From positions 1 through 46,434 of the forward strand of contig CAUJIH010000076.1 of NCBI GenBank assembly GCA_963205275.1: a stretch of 46,434 nt of DNA. Reading direction: 5' to 3'. The notes below the pieces were generated by a model, which saw only the letters and a list, made by a program, of their open reading frames with translations, had not been told where the DNA came from and did not search any database. The translations under genes and the position numbers were made by a program. The stretch comes from Verrucomicrobiota bacterium (GTDB taxonomy: Bacteria > Verrucomicrobiota > Verrucomicrobiia > Verrucomicrobiales > DEV007). Shown in pieces: positions 14,134 through 26,279 of this stretch. Each line of letters starts with the position of its first letter. Position 1 is the stretch's first letter.

Positions 14134-16095
14134 TTACTTCTTCGGAGAAAAGTCCCAGGGCGTCGTCCGTTTTCCCATTTTCTCCAAAAACGCTCCCGAG
14201 GAAAAGGAGAGGAAAAGGGCGGCATCACCGTCAGCAAAACGATTCTGAGCATAGAGCATCTCCATCGTCGGGAGCAAAGGTTTCGCCGTCTCGCCCAGTA
14301 GCTCGACGGCCCGACAAGCGCGCAGAGCGATCCACCAGTCCTCAGATTCCAATTCGCGACCGAGCACTGTTAAGGCCTCATCTCGATGGGCTTCGGATAC
14401 TTGCGCCATCCAAGCAGCACTCTCAATTCGCACAGATGGCTCGATGTCATCCATCGAGTCGAAAAGAGCCTCCAGAATCGCCGGATCATTCGGGAAAGCA
14501 TGATGCAGCGCGACCACAGCCCAGTAACGCACAGGAGGCTCCCAATCATGCAGATTTTTTAACAATTTGGCTCGGTCCTGACTTCCGACTAGATCGGCGG
14601 CATTCCATAGTGCGATCAGATCTGGGTGGTGATTCGTCTTTCCTTCCGTGATCTCACGGATCGGGCGACCTTCTTCACTGATCCACTGATGCATCACGGA
14701 TTCCGGTAGAAGTCCGACGTCTCCGATGGCGATTCGCTGCGACTGAAAAGCAGCACGGTGACTCTCCAATGCATTTTTCTGAGGCTCTGATAATTCGCTT
14801 TTTTCGGCGAGCAAGTTGTGAAGATTCTCCGGATCAGCGGTCAGATCGTAAAACTCTTCGACGGAACGCTGTCCGACGTAAGCTTTCTGCGCTGGAGTCA
14901 GGGAATCGGCATGTTCCGTAGCGTATTTCACTATCTCCTGCTGGATCGCCCCGAGATCTGAAAACACCGATGGCTGCGCCCAGCTCAGATCAGGAAAGTA
15001 ATTGCGAATGTAGAGATACTGATGGCTCCGAACGGACCGAGCCGTGTCAAAGGCCTCGTCGATACGGTCGCGGAAGCCGTAGAGAAATTCAGGCTCGGGT
15101 TCTGTTTTGGGGCCAAACATAACTTTCCCCTGAAGAAAATCGGGTCTGGTAGAACCCGTGAGCTCTATCAGCGTCGGAGCAAAGTCCAGAAAATTGACCA
15201 AGCGATCCGAAGTCTCCCCCGGTGCTGCGGGGGCGAGTGACTGATATTTCTTCGGAAATCGGATCAGTAAAGGCACTCGCATTCCAGAATCCAAGAGCGT
15301 TCGCTTATGTCGCGGAATCCCTGAACCGTGATCGCCGTAGAAAAATACGATGGTCTCTTCAGCGAGTCCGTCATCTGCCAGCTTTTTAAGCAAGGCTCCC
15401 ACTTCAATGTCCAGCAAGGACACACAATCGTGGAATCGAGCCAGTTCCCGTCGAACGACAGGGGTATCGGGATAATAGGGGGGAACGGTCACTTGGGCTG
15501 GATCGTGGATCAATTCCGGAGGCAGCTTTGACTGGATTTCGCGCTGGAAGACTTCATAGGGCCAGACCATCAGCCGAGATTGGTGAGTCGTCATGAAATT
15601 GACTACCGAGAAGAAGGGCTGATCGACTTTTCGCTTTTCGCTGCTCCAGAGAGCCTCGGGGCTGATTTCATCCCAAGACTCTTGAATCAGCCTCGCTTCG
15701 TCACTGGTATTGTAGTCCGTTTTGACCTGATTGGTGGTGAAGTAGCCCGCTTTACGCAAATAGGAGGGAAAGCCGTGAACATCCGCAGGAATCGGGAAAT
15801 CAGACCTCATTTGGCTGGTGCCGAGACTGGCAGCCGATACGCCCGTGATGATCGAACTACGCACCGGAGAGCAAACGGGGGCGGGCGCAAAAGCGGAGGT
15901 ATAGCGCACGCTCTCCTTAGCCAGCGCATCGAGGTGGGGGGTGCGGGCATCCGGATCACCGTAGCATCCCAAAGCCGGACTCAGATCCTCTGCTGTGATC
16001 CAGAGAATATTCGGACGATCTCTGCCCAAAAGTGTTCCCAAAAAAAACGAGATAACGAGGAACGGAAAAATCGAAAGGAAACGCGGGATTTTCAT
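14134..16095 (-). CDS. Secreted sulfatase with C-terminal HEAT-like repeats
   Basis: A 653-residue exported type I sulfatase. After a signal peptide (residues 1-23) comes RPNILWITAEDLSPALGCYG with the metal-binding Asp, then PVCSPVRSSIITG with C75, the residue converted to formylglycine (CxPxR motif). GDHGSGIPRHKRTLLDSGMR is the second active-site block. The catalytic domain ends near residue 480; the remainder holds helical repeats (WEPPVRYWAVVALHHAF, EPSVRIESAAWMAQV) of HEAT type. Sulfatases of this subgroup act on sulfated polysaccharides or glycosaminoglycans; the exact substrate is not determinable. No maturase (FGE or anSME) is visible in the window. Confidence 0.92.
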   Translation of the reverse strand: MKIPRFLSIFPFLVISFFLGTLLGRDRPNILWITAEDLSPALGCYGDPDARTPHLDALAKESVRYTSAFAPAPVCSPVRSSIITGVSAASLGTSQMRSDFPIPADVHGFPSYLRKAGYFTTNQVKTDYNTSDEARLIQESWDEISPEALWSSEKRKVDQPFFSVVNFMTTHQSRLMVWPYEVFQREIQSKLPPELIHDPAQVTVPPYYPDTPVVRRELARFHDCVSLLDIEVGALLKKLADDGLAEETIVFFYGDHGSGIPRHKRTLLDSGMRVPLLIRFPKKYQSLAPAAPGETSDRLVNFLDFAPTLIELTGSTRPDFLQGKVMFGPKTEPEPEFLYGFRDRIDEAFDTARSVRSHQYLYIRNYFPDLSWAQPSVFSDLGAIQQEIVKYATEHADSLTPAQKAYVGQRSVEEFYDLTADPENLHNLLAEKSELSEPQKNALESHRAAFQSQRIAIGDVGLLPESVMHQWISEEGRPIREITEGKTNHHPDLIALWNAADLVGSQDRAKLLKNLHDWEPPVRYWAVVALHHAFPNDPAILEALFDSMDDIEPSVRIESAAWMAQVSEAHRDEALTVLGRELESEDWWIALRACRAVELLGETAKPLLPTMEMLYAQNRFADGDAALFLSFSSGAFLEKMGKRTTPWDFSPKK

Positions 16096-16339
16096 AGGGG
16101 AAGAACATTAAACAGGGTTCAATCACGGAGCAAACCCTGTTGTGCGGGACGCATTGGTCGAATTCGTCAATGAGGAATTGACGGAAAGACATCAAGATTC
16201 GCAATAGTAAGAAAATTCGTGATCGTAAGAAAGAGTGAGCGTATCAATCCACTCAAACTCATCACTTTTTGACTGAGTGGAAATCATTGACAGCACAGGC
16301 ATCTCGCTTACAGTCCTCCCTCATCCTGATAGCATTTGC

Positions 16340-16411
16340 GCCGAAGTAGCTCAGGGGTAGAGCAACGCATTCGTAATGCGTGGGTCGGGGGTTCGATTCC
16401 CCCCTTCGGCT
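16340..16411 (+). tRNA. tRNA-Thr (anticodon CGU)
   Basis: A full cloverleaf: acceptor GCCGAAG pairs with CTTCGGC, D stem GCTC/GAGC, anticodon stem ACGCA/TGCGT around loop TTCGTAA (anticodon CGT), and T stem GGGGG/CCCCC around TTCGATT. The discriminator is T and no CCA is encoded, so the CCA end must be added after transcription. It reads ACG threonine codons. Confidence 0.97.
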
Positions 16412-16458
16412 TTCTTCTTCAGCTTCCTTCTTCGATTTCCTGATTGTATCGATACACG

Positions 16459-19014
16459 ATGTCTGGAATCATCCAGCGACTATTTTTTTCGCATCGACAT
16501 TGCGAATCCTCTCCGAGAAGATATTCCGCCGATGGCGCTTCTCGCTTCGCAATTTTTTTCGGCTTACTTTTTCTCTGTCTTCCGATCATCGTCTCTGCGG
16601 ATAAGACCGATCATCTATGGTCTCTGCGCTCACTCGTGCGCACGGAGCCTCCGACCGAGGGGAATCCAGTGGATGCCTTCATCCAGGCGAAGCTAACGGA
16701 GGCAGGGGCGAAACAAAACGCGCCTGCCGAACCTCTTGTCCTTCTGCGCCGCATCTCGCTCGATCTCACCGGACTTCCGCCGACACGACAGGAAATCGCG
16801 TCATTTCTCAAAAACGGTTCGAAGATAGATTCGGCGATCGATCGTCTGCTCGCATCGCCTCACTACGGCGAGCGCTGGGGGCGGCATTGGTTGGATATCG
16901 CACGCTATGTCCAAGGGACGATCAAAGTCCCCGGCGTAGCAGCCATCGATCTGGCCGAGCCGTATCGCGACTACGTTGTGCGTAGTTTCAACGAGGATAA
17001 ACCTTATGATCGCTTCATCACAGAACAACTTGCTGGCGATCTAATCACTGCGAAAGACGAGTCGGAAAAAGTCAGGCTAGATCGAATGGTCGCACCGGCA
17101 TTTCTTTCCATCGGGCACTGGTTCGAAGAATGCACCGATCCCGAAAAACTGCGCACTGACTTGGTGGACGAACAGATTTCCACCACGACGCGTGCGTTTC
17201 TTGCGCTGAATTTTTCATGTGCTCGCTGTCATCAGTTCGATCCGATCTCGATGCGCGACTACTACGCTCTCGCCGGAGTTTTTCGTAGCACGGTAATCAC
17301 CTCGCACTTCGCCGATGAGTGGAGGGACGGTCGTCCACGTGCGCTGCAGCCACTCGCCTCTGTCGAGGAGATTGCCCGCGTGGAAGCTGCGAATACCAAG
17401 ATCGAAACGCTGAGAAAAGAGCGCTTCCACCTCCTCTCCACAGAGCGAGAGAAGTATCATCCTACCCCTGTCGTCGCGATTCCAGGCACCGTGACCGATC
17501 TTCAGGCAGAGAATTTCGATGGGCAGAAAAATCTCAAGACGACTCCACTGGAAGGCGGAGGCGAGGCTCTCGCTTCACGACGTCGTCTCGATCAATGGGT
17601 GCGCTATCGATTCGTTCTACCCGAGGCCGGAACGTACAGTCTCGCAGTCCGATACGCTGCGACCGACCCGGCTCCGGTAGAGATGGAAATCGAAGGGAAG
17701 GTCAGTGAGCATCGTGTTCTGGGCGACGCAACTCATGGCGAGACTGTGGAGCACTTCCGTTGGGATGCGATCCCTCTTGGCGAGCGCCCTCCCGGACGCA
17801 TGTTTCTGCGCTTCAAAGTCGGACGCAATGAACCTTTTCCAACCCTAGACCGCCTCGTCTTGGTTCGCGGCTCGCTCGATCCGAGAAATTCTGCCTGGCG
17901 GGAGCAATTGGACACACCGACGGTGGGCGGAATGCGCGACTTTCTCACCGGATCGCAACTCGGCATCGTCCAATCAATCGAAACACGCATCGAAGAATTG
18001 AGAAAATCACGTCCTGTGCTGCCTCTCGCTCTGGCCGTTTCCGATGCCGAGACTCCGACGGAAGTCCCACCCAATCCCGGTGGGATATCCAATACCAGCG
18101 ATCTCAAACCCATTCCACGAGGCAATCCCGGACTCGCAGGAGAGGCACTCACCCACGCCTTTCCCATCCCGAAAAATGCGAGCGGACGCCTCCAGTTTGC
18201 CGAATGGCTCACCGATACAAAAAATCCGCTTACTGCACGCGTGATGGTCAACCGAATCTGGCACTGGCACTTTGGCCGAGGACTCGTCTCGACGGTCGAT
18301 GATTTCGGACTGCGGGGCCAGACGCCAAGCCATCCCGACTTGCTCGACTGGCTGGCCAGTGAACTGATGGAGAACGGTTGGTCGATCAAACACATCCATC
18401 GCCTGATCCTGAGTTCCGCCACCTACCAGGCCTCGTCTGAAATGACGCCAGAATCGAAGGCGAAAGATGCCGACGGACATCTCTATTCTCGTTTCCCTGC
18501 TCGAAGGCTCGAAGTAGAGGCCATCTATGACAGTATGCTCACCAGTATCGGGAAAGTACCACGTCAGCCTTCCGGCACCATTTTGGATACTTCGAAATCA
18601 AAGGACAGAGCGCTGTATATCCTCACGTCCTCCCGCGCTCCACTGGGACTGGGGATCGAGATTCGGAAGATGTTTCCGCTGTTTGGATTCGATCCATCAG
18701 GCCTACCCATGCACGACCGCGACGCGAGCGTGACGCCTGCCCAGGGACTCTGGTGGTGGAATAATCCCCTCCCCCACTACTACGCGACGAAACTAGCAGA
18801 GAAAATGATCGCTGAATTCCCGGACAAACTGGATGCCCGCACTGTCGCCCTGCACGAGACACTCCTCGGACGCCCCCCTACGGGCAAAGCGAAAGCAGCG
18901 ATGCTCTCGTACGCCGACGATTTGATCAAACGGGACGGTCTCAGCGAAATCGATGCATGGAGTCGCGTCGCATTAGGCCTGTTTTCCTCCGTCGAGTTTC
19001 GAACTCTGGAGTGA
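16459..19014 (+). CDS. DUF1549/DUF1553 secreted protein with CxxCH motif
   Basis: About 851 residues from the ATG at 16459 (a TTG at 16444 would add five). A hydrophobic export segment (FAIFFGLLFLCLPIIVSA) sits near residue 35, after an unusually long charged N-terminal region. DUF1549 follows with LLRRISLDLTGLPPT, ASPHYGERWGRHWLDIARY and FSCARCHQFDPI, whose CxxCH looks like a haem-binding site. A carbohydrate-binding-like beta domain (VRYRFVLPEAGTYSLAVRY) is inserted before DUF1553, recognised by GRGLVSTVDDFG and HRLILSSATYQ. In PVC bacteria these proteins usually sit beside a DUF1501 partner; here none is adjacent. Function is not established in general. Confidence 0.88.
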   Translation: MSGIIQRLFFSHRHCESSPRRYSADGASRFAIFFGLLFLCLPIIVSADKTDHLWSLRSLVRTEPPTEGNPVDAFIQAKLTEAGAKQNAPAEPLVLLRRISLDLTGLPPTRQEIASFLKNGSKIDSAIDRLLASPHYGERWGRHWLDIARYVQGTIKVPGVAAIDLAEPYRDYVVRSFNEDKPYDRFITEQLAGDLITAKDESEKVRLDRMVAPAFLSIGHWFEECTDPEKLRTDLVDEQISTTTRAFLALNFSCARCHQFDPISMRDYYALAGVFRSTVITSHFADEWRDGRPRALQPLASVEEIARVEAANTKIETLRKERFHLLSTEREKYHPTPVVAIPGTVTDLQAENFDGQKNLKTTPLEGGGEALASRRRLDQWVRYRFVLPEAGTYSLAVRYAATDPAPVEMEIEGKVSEHRVLGDATHGETVEHFRWDAIPLGERPPGRMFLRFKVGRNEPFPTLDRLVLVRGSLDPRNSAWREQLDTPTVGGMRDFLTGSQLGIVQSIETRIEELRKSRPVLPLALAVSDAETPTEVPPNPGGISNTSDLKPIPRGNPGLAGEALTHAFPIPKNASGRLQFAEWLTDTKNPLTARVMVNRIWHWHFGRGLVSTVDDFGLRGQTPSHPDLLDWLASELMENGWSIKHIHRLILSSATYQASSEMTPESKAKDADGHLYSRFPARRLEVEAIYDSMLTSIGKVPRQPSGTILDTSKSKDRALYILTSSRAPLGLGIEIRKMFPLFGFDPSGLPMHDRDASVTPAQGLWWWNNPLPHYYATKLAEKMIAEFPDKLDARTVALHETLLGRPPTGKAKAAMLSYADDLIKRDGLSEIDAWSRVALGLFSSVEFRTLE

Positions 19015-19147
19015 CTCGCGCTTCGGAACCAACGCAGCACAGATGGTATTCACGAATCGGCTTTCTTTATTCGCTTGTCACTCGACGAATCAGGCAAGCG
19101 GAGTAAACTTTCCCGCACAGACGGATTCTCCTTTCGCCATAGTCTGA

Positions 19148-21445
<2,298 letters not shown>

Positions 21446-21491
21446 TTACTTCCGCGATTAGAACTCGCCCCCGATTCGAATTCTCTTCGAC

Positions 21492-22376
21492 TTAGGTCGC
21501 TGGAATCACTCGCTGAAGTCCTAGCGTGAGAATGAAGCACGCCAAGGCAGCAAGCGCGGCGTTCATGTCGGCGAAAGGGAGAGCTGCGGCATCGTAGAGC
21601 GCGATTCCCGCCAGTGCTTGAGCGATCCCTTTCGGAATACGCTCGGCCAAAGAGCGACGCATCATGGAAATCCAGGCCATGATCACCACGATTCCTGTGA
21701 TGATCAGGGCCGTTCGCATCAAGCTAGGCGTGATGCCTCGTGCTGCGATCAGGGGAAAGAGAGTAGGCAGGATGAGCATGAGTCGGGGAACTAGCCCGAA
21801 ATCGCCATGCTTACTCAATCGTTCGCTACGAGCCGCGAGAGTGAGTCCCGCGATGTAGAACACCGAAAACGCGGCTATCACGAAAACTGCATGGGGAATC
21901 TCCAGTCCATCGGTCTGTGAGGCGACGGCACTACCAGCAATTCCATACACGAGCGCCCGACACACTCCCATCACAATCACAGAGCCTGCCCAGCGCTTAT
22001 GCAGCCAGTCATAGAGAACAACGGCCACGACGAGAGCCGCCACCAGTGAGGGCCAAGCAGTTGAGAAACGTAGCAGAACCATCACTCCGAGCCCCATTTG
22101 CAACAGCCCCGTCACCCACACAGTCTCCTTGGTGATAGACGCGGAGGGAATCGGACGTTCAGGCGCGTGAACTCGATCCCACTCGGCATCGAAAGCATCA
22201 TTCAGAGTCATTCCTGCGATATAGATCAGACTGACTCCCGTCAGAATCCAGGCGAACTCCGCCGTCCACCCTCCTCCCGTGAGAAACCAGCCAACCGCCA
22301 CGTTGGTCCAGACAGTCGGCAAATTCGACACGCGCCCGAGGACGAGAAAGGTTCGAAGCGAGGAAAGAGCACTCAT
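21492..22376 (-). CDS. UbiA-family prenyltransferase
   Basis: A 294-residue polytopic membrane protein with about eight hydrophobic segments. The family's first Asp-rich motif is clear: NDAFDAEWD (N59, D60, D63, D67), followed by ERPIPSASIT. UbiA enzymes attach isoprenoid chains to aromatic or sugar-like acceptors in the membrane, for quinone, haem or lipid synthesis. The usual second Asp-rich motif is not obvious; the equivalent loop reads GLTLAARSERLS. The specific reaction cannot be given. It converges with the isocitrate dehydrogenase gene (46 bp apart) and follows the HD nuclease gene in the minus direction by 29 bp. Confidence 0.85.
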   Translation of the reverse strand: MSALSSLRTFLVLGRVSNLPTVWTNVAVGWFLTGGGWTAEFAWILTGVSLIYIAGMTLNDAFDAEWDRVHAPERPIPSASITKETVWVTGLLQMGLGVMVLLRFSTAWPSLVAALVVAVVLYDWLHKRWAGSVIVMGVCRALVYGIAGSAVASQTDGLEIPHAVFVIAAFSVFYIAGLTLAARSERLSKHGDFGLVPRLMLILPTLFPLIAARGITPSLMRTALIITGIVVIMAWISMMRRSLAERIPKGIAQALAGIALYDAAALPFADMNAALAALACFILTLGLQRVIPAT

Positions 22377-22405
22377 TGAATCAGGGCAAAGTCAGATCGA
22401 CGGCA

Positions 22406-23575
22406 TCAGAAAGGATCCGCGTTTCCCTGTGGTTCCACATCTCCCGCCTGCGGGTCTCCCAACTCTTCGAGCATCGGCTCCTCCGGAATGAACTCCGCTC
22501 CATCTGTCTCTGCCACGATCGATGAGGCTGATGGAGCGAACGTTTCTACAGCGAACTTCGGAAGAGGTGCCACCAGATTTCCGGTGAGCGGGCGGACACG
22601 ATCATAAACATTACGTCCAAGTTCTGGCGCTACTTGGTATCCGTGGTCAAACATTTCCATCTTGGCGTCAAGATTGTCGATGTAGTGAAGAGCCTGAGCC
22701 TCGGGAGTCTTTGGTACCACGGGAGAACCGAACTGTAGCTCGCCGTGATGAGAGACGATGAGATGGAGCAAGTGCAGCCTCACCCGATCAGAAGGAGGGT
22801 CTAGGTCTGCCCAAGCAACATGGGCCGGGTCATCCGCGAGAGAGCGCCAGAGCCGATTCACGATTTCCGTTCCTAGTGTGATATGCCCCAGTAGCTCACT
22901 CAATTCAGAATAGGGCATTTCAAATCCGTTTTCTTGATAAGCATTCTCCCAGAGCTTGCCGACATCGTGAAAGAGAACGCCTGCGACGAGAAGATCGCGA
23001 TTGAGCAGCGGATAGGCGATACAAATCTGAATGGCGGTACGGGTCATCTGGGCGACGTGCTCGACTAATCCACCCCGCCGGGCGTGATGGTAGCTGCGAG
23101 CCGCCGCTGTTCGACGCATTCGCTTGCCGAACTGATCGAAGAAGGCCAAGCAGAGTGCCCGCAGCCGGGGATCGGAAATCGCCGCAGCAGTTTGGGTGAG
23201 AAAGGCGTAATCCTGATCCTGCTTCATTCGCAAGACTGCTGAGCCGGCCAGAACTCCTGCGGTCTCCGCATCGTCGAGCGCACGCACAGTCCACTCTCGG
23301 CCATCGACGGATCGACCGTCCCCACCGAGGCCGAATTCACCAGTCACCTCATAGAACTGTCCCGCTCTCAACTGGGCACAAGTGGCGAACATGGGTGTAT
23401 TGTTCCAGACACGCAGGAGCAGCGACCCTTCCGCATCCGCAAAGCTGGTCTCATAATAAGGATTGCCGGTTTTGGTCGTTCGCGTCACGCTGCGTTCGAG
23501 CTGTGCCCGAAAGCGAAAGGCCTGAAAGACAGGCCCTGCCTGCTGCTTGATCTCCTGTATTGATACCAGATCCAT
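22406..23575 (-). CDS. YhaM-like 3'-5' exoribonuclease (OB fold plus HD domain)
   Basis: A 389-residue protein with an N-terminal OB fold (about residues 18-105, including KTGNPYYETSFADAEGSLL) and a central HD phosphohydrolase domain. HD metal ligands are visible as SYHHARRGGLVEHV (H173) and LLVAGVLFHDVGKLWE (H203, D204), then HLIVSHHGELQFGSP. This is the layout of YhaM/CbfI, which trims RNA from the 3' end. The C-terminal 60 residues are Pro/Glu-rich and probably disordered. Enzyme activity is inferred from the family. It is upstream of the UbiA gene in the same direction. Confidence 0.85.
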   Translation of the reverse strand: MDLVSIQEIKQQAGPVFQAFRFRAQLERSVTRTTKTGNPYYETSFADAEGSLLLRVWNNTPMFATCAQLRAGQFYEVTGEFGLGGDGRSVDGREWTVRALDDAETAGVLAGSAVLRMKQDQDYAFLTQTAAAISDPRLRALCLAFFDQFGKRMRRTAAARSYHHARRGGLVEHVAQMTRTAIQICIAYPLLNRDLLVAGVLFHDVGKLWENAYQENGFEMPYSELSELLGHITLGTEIVNRLWRSLADDPAHVAWADLDPPSDRVRLHLLHLIVSHHGELQFGSPVVPKTPEAQALHYIDNLDAKMEMFDHGYQVAPELGRNVYDRVRPLTGNLVAPLPKFAVETFAPSASSIVAETDGAEFIPEEPMLEELGDPQAGDVEPQGNADPF

Positions 23576-23660
23576 AGGTCTCTAGCGTAGCAGGCGGGCA
23601 AAGCTTCGCGCAACGGGAAAAGGGAGAATTTCAGCAATGAGGCCAACCTGCAAACATCGA

Positions 23661-24302
23661 TCAGAGCATGATCGGCGGATTGGCTAGTGCCGCACGCTGC
23701 GGATCGCTGGCGTAGCAGTGGGCCATACCGACGGCTAGAGCATCGGCAGCGTCCGAGGGTGGAGTCTCGGATAGTCCGAGCAGCGCCCGCATCATGAAGG
23801 CGACCTGTTGCTTATCGGCGGAACCTCGGCCTACCACGGCTTGTTTGACCCGTCGAGGAGCGTATTCAAAAATCTGCAGTCCATGTTCTGCGGCTGCCAG
23901 CAGCGCCGCCCCGCGAGCGGCTCCGAGAGTAATCGCTGTGCGATAGCTCTGGACGTAAATTACTCCTTCGACCGCACAGACTTCCGGTTTGTGCTCACGA
24001 ATCACCTCCACCAGATGTTCACGGATGGCGACGAGACAGCCTGACTGGGATAAATCCCGACGATTTTGAATGACTCCATAAGTGATCGCACGATACTGAC
24101 GACGCCCCTGAGTTGGAGCTGTCGCACACGAAGCCTCGATCACGGCATAGCCGGTGTTTCTCAGGGCTGGGTCGATGGATAGCACACGCACGGGATATTT
24201 TAGCGCATCCTCGGCGTGGCGCTGTACCGAATTACCCGGAGATCGCCCAGATGCGCTCGCCCGTTGCAGCAGGGCTTCAGGCAGCTTCCATCTCGTCGCC
24301 AT
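23661..24302 (-). CDS. ruvC: Crossover junction endodeoxyribonuclease RuvC
   Basis: A 213-residue RuvC, the resolvase that cuts Holliday junctions held by RuvAB. Acidic active-site residues are in place: D44 ([14 protein letters not shown]), E112 (VCAVEGVIY) and D184/D187 ([12 protein letters not shown]). Compared with the usual RuvC, in which the first Asp is near residue 7, there is an N-terminal extension of about 37 residues. Internal GTG codons next to VRVLSIDPA could be the true start. With the ATG at 24302 the gene overlaps the end of clpX by 26 bases, implying coupling. Confidence 0.93.
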   Translation of the reverse strand: MATRWKLPEALLQRASASGRSPGNSVQRHAEDALKYPVRVLSIDPALRNTGYAVIEASCATAPTQGRRQYRAITYGVIQNRRDLSQSGCLVAIREHLVEVIREHKPEVCAVEGVIYVQSYRTAITLGAARGAALLAAAEHGLQIFEYAPRRVKQAVVGRGSADKQQVAFMMRALLGLSETPPSDAADALAVGMAHCYASDPQRAALANPPIML

Positions 24303-25593
24303 GAGACGATCCGTCGTTCTCGACTGCAGCGGGAGAACGCCGCCCTTGCACTACATCGCGATCAATGATCACACGAGTATTTTGTTCATAACTAGGCGCG
24401 TCGAACATCACGTCGAGCATCAGCTTTTCGAAGATCGAACGCAGGGCACGAGCACCAGTACCGCGATCCATCGCCTCCATTGCCAACGCTTCCAGCCCAT
24501 CCTGAGTAATCTCCAGGTCGACTCCATCCATGGCGAGCAGCTTGCCATATTGCTTGATCATCGAGTTTTTCGGCTCGATTAACACGCGGACCAATTCCTC
24601 ACACTTGAGAGGCCGTAGGGTAGACACGATCGGGAGACGACCTACGAATTCTGGAATCAGTCCGAAGCTGTGGAGATCCTCGGGCGATACATTGCCGAGC
24701 TGTCGTTCGACTTCCGATTCAGTCGCGACTGTCGAAACTTCTTCACCAAATCCGAGAACCTTTTTCCCGATCCGACGTTTTACGATTTCCTCCAATCCAA
24801 CGAAGGCTCCACCACAAACAAAGAGAATTTTTTCGGTATTCACCTGAATGTATTCCTGTTGCGGATGCTTCCGCCCACCCTGAGGTGGAACATTGCAGAT
24901 CGTTCCTTCCAGCATTTTCAGCAGCGCCTGCTGCACACCCTCGCCAGACACGTCGCGCGTAATCGATACATTCTCCGTCTTTCGTCCGATCTTGTCGATT
25001 TCATCGATATAGACGATCCCCTTTTCGGCACGCTTCACGTCGTAATCCGCCTCCTGGAGAAGGCGCAGAATAATATTTTCCACATCTTCGCCGACGTAAC
25101 CAGCCTCCGTCAGAGTCGTAGCGTCAGCGATGCAGAAGGGCACATCCAATAGCTTCGCCAATGTTTTCGCCAGAAGTGTTTTTCCCGATCCCGTCGGTCC
25201 GATCAGGAGGATGTTGCTCTTCTCAATCTCGACTCCATCGAACTTCGTATTCTTGCCACGGCCCTTTCCAGAACCCGATCCGCCGTACTGACGCAGTCGC
25301 TTGTAATGATTGTGAACCGCTACCGAGAGGACCTTTTTCGCGTGCTCCTGGCCGATCACATGTTGGTTCAGACTCTCGTAGATTTCCTTCGGCTTCGGTA
25401 CTGAAAACTCCTTCGGAGCTTCACCTACATCCTCACCCTCCTCCTGATCCAACAGCTCCTTATCGAGAATCCCCCGACAGACGTTGATACATCCGTCACA
25501 GATATACACGCCTGGACCGGCGATCAGTTTTTTGACTTCAGCGTGGCTCTTCCCGCAAAAGGAGCACATCGTGAGGTTGGAAGCTCTGGCCAT
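24277..25593 (-). CDS. clpX: ATP-dependent Clp protease ATP-binding subunit ClpX
   Basis: A 438-residue ClpX, the AAA+ unfoldase that feeds tagged proteins into ClpP. The N-terminal zinc-binding domain has C10, C13, C32 and C35 (CSFC and CDGC). Walker A is GPTGSGKT (132-139), Walker [12 protein letters not shown], and the C-terminal domain carries [17 protein letters not shown] and [18 protein letters not shown]. No clpP is adjacent, unlike many genomes. A perfect palindrome lies 24 to 40 bp upstream of the start. ruvC overlaps its 3' end. Confidence 0.97.
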   Translation of the reverse strand: MARASNLTMCSFCGKSHAEVKKLIAGPGVYICDGCINVCRGILDKELLDQEEGEDVGEAPKEFSVPKPKEIYESLNQHVIGQEHAKKVLSVAVHNHYKRLRQYGGSGSGKGRGKNTKFDGVEIEKSNILLIGPTGSGKTLLAKTLAKLLDVPFCIADATTLTEAGYVGEDVENIILRLLQEADYDVKRAEKGIVYIDEIDKIGRKTENVSITRDVSGEGVQQALLKMLEGTICNVPPQGGRKHPQQEYIQVNTEKILFVCGGAFVGLEEIVKRRIGKKVLGFGEEVSTVATESEVERQLGNVSPEDLHSFGLIPEFVGRLPIVSTLRPLKCEELVRVLIEPKNSMIKQYGKLLAMDGVDLEITQDGLEALAMEAMDRGTGARALRSIFEKLMLDVMFDAPSYEQNTRVIIDRDVVQGRRSPAAVENDGSSHGDEMEAA

Positions 25594-25617
25594 GAAAGGA
25601 GAAAAATGCTAGAAATT

Positions 25618-25633
25618 CGGGTCTCGTGACCCG
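25618..25633. promoter_or_regulatory. Perfect palindrome upstream of clpX
   Basis: CGGGTC at 25618-25623 and GACCCG at 25628-25633 form a 6-bp inverted repeat with a TCGT loop. It lies about 25 to 40 bp before the clpX start, inside the expected promoter or leader. It could be an operator or a small leader hairpin. No known consensus is recognised. Confidence 0.25.
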
Positions 25634-25685
25634 TAGTATGGTACGCTAAACGAGAATGAAGAAAAAGCGAATTTGATTTAAATAA

Positions 25686-26255
25686 TTATAATTTCAAAGT
25701 TATCCGTAGTAATTCAAAAAGCTCTTTTGTCTCTAATAGTGAATAATCTGCCGAGACAGTGACCTCCTTCTCGCCGAGAATTCGAATCGCGCCTTCTAAT
25801 CGCGCAGCACGAGCCATGGAGATATCACGATCAGCATCGCCTATCATCCAGGATTGACGAAGATCGATGGAAAATCTTTCAGCTGCGGCAAGTATCATCC
25901 CCGGATCGGGTTTCGCTGGGTAGTCATCCGCATCGCCATCCCCTCGATTAACGTAGATCGCATCGAAGGCTGTGCCCTGCTCCGCGAGTAACTCCTGCAT
26001 CCGAGCGTGAATCGCATCGAGATCGCTTCGTGAAATCAGGCCTTTCCCCACGCATTTCTGGCTCGTGACGAGGACGGCCAGTACGTTATTCTCATGCAGG
26101 AGCCGCAGTGCCTCCCCAATGCCATCATTCAGGATGAAAGCATCTGGCGAGAGTACATATCCCTCTCCGGGAGAGCGATTGACCACTCCGTCTCGATCAA
26201 AGAAGACACAGCGGCATTGAGGAATTGTTCCAACACTAAAGAACTCAGATGTCAT
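25686..26255 (-). CDS. HAD-superfamily phosphatase (HisB-N/GmhB-like, subclass IIIA)
   Basis: A 189-residue HAD phosphatase. Motif I is CVFFDRDGVVNRSPGEGYV (nucleophile D20, D22), motif II is in VLVTSQKCVGKG, and motifs III and IV appear as AKPDPGMILAAAERF and WMIGDADRDISMARAA. The sequence resembles histidinol-phosphate or heptose-1,7-bisphosphate phosphatases. The Cys residues that bind zinc in GmhB are not present at the expected loop (NRGDGDADDYPAKPDPG), so it belongs to the zinc-free variant and the substrate is open. It follows the secreted esterase gene by 24 bp in the minus direction. Confidence 0.8.
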   Translation of the reverse strand: MTSEFFSVGTIPQCRCVFFDRDGVVNRSPGEGYVLSPDAFILNDGIGEALRLLHENNVLAVLVTSQKCVGKGLISRSDLDAIHARMQELLAEQGTAFDAIYVNRGDGDADDYPAKPDPGMILAAAERFSIDLRQSWMIGDADRDISMARAARLEGAIRILGEKEVTVSADYSLLETKELFELLRITLKL

Positions 26256-26279
26256 CGCAGATCGCTCGCGCTCTGCTCA

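Noticed and set aside
13947..14651. Plus-strand frame over the PQQ and sulfatase genes
   Set aside because: Runs across two well-supported minus-strand genes and reads as Arg/Ser/Pro-rich out-of-frame sequence.
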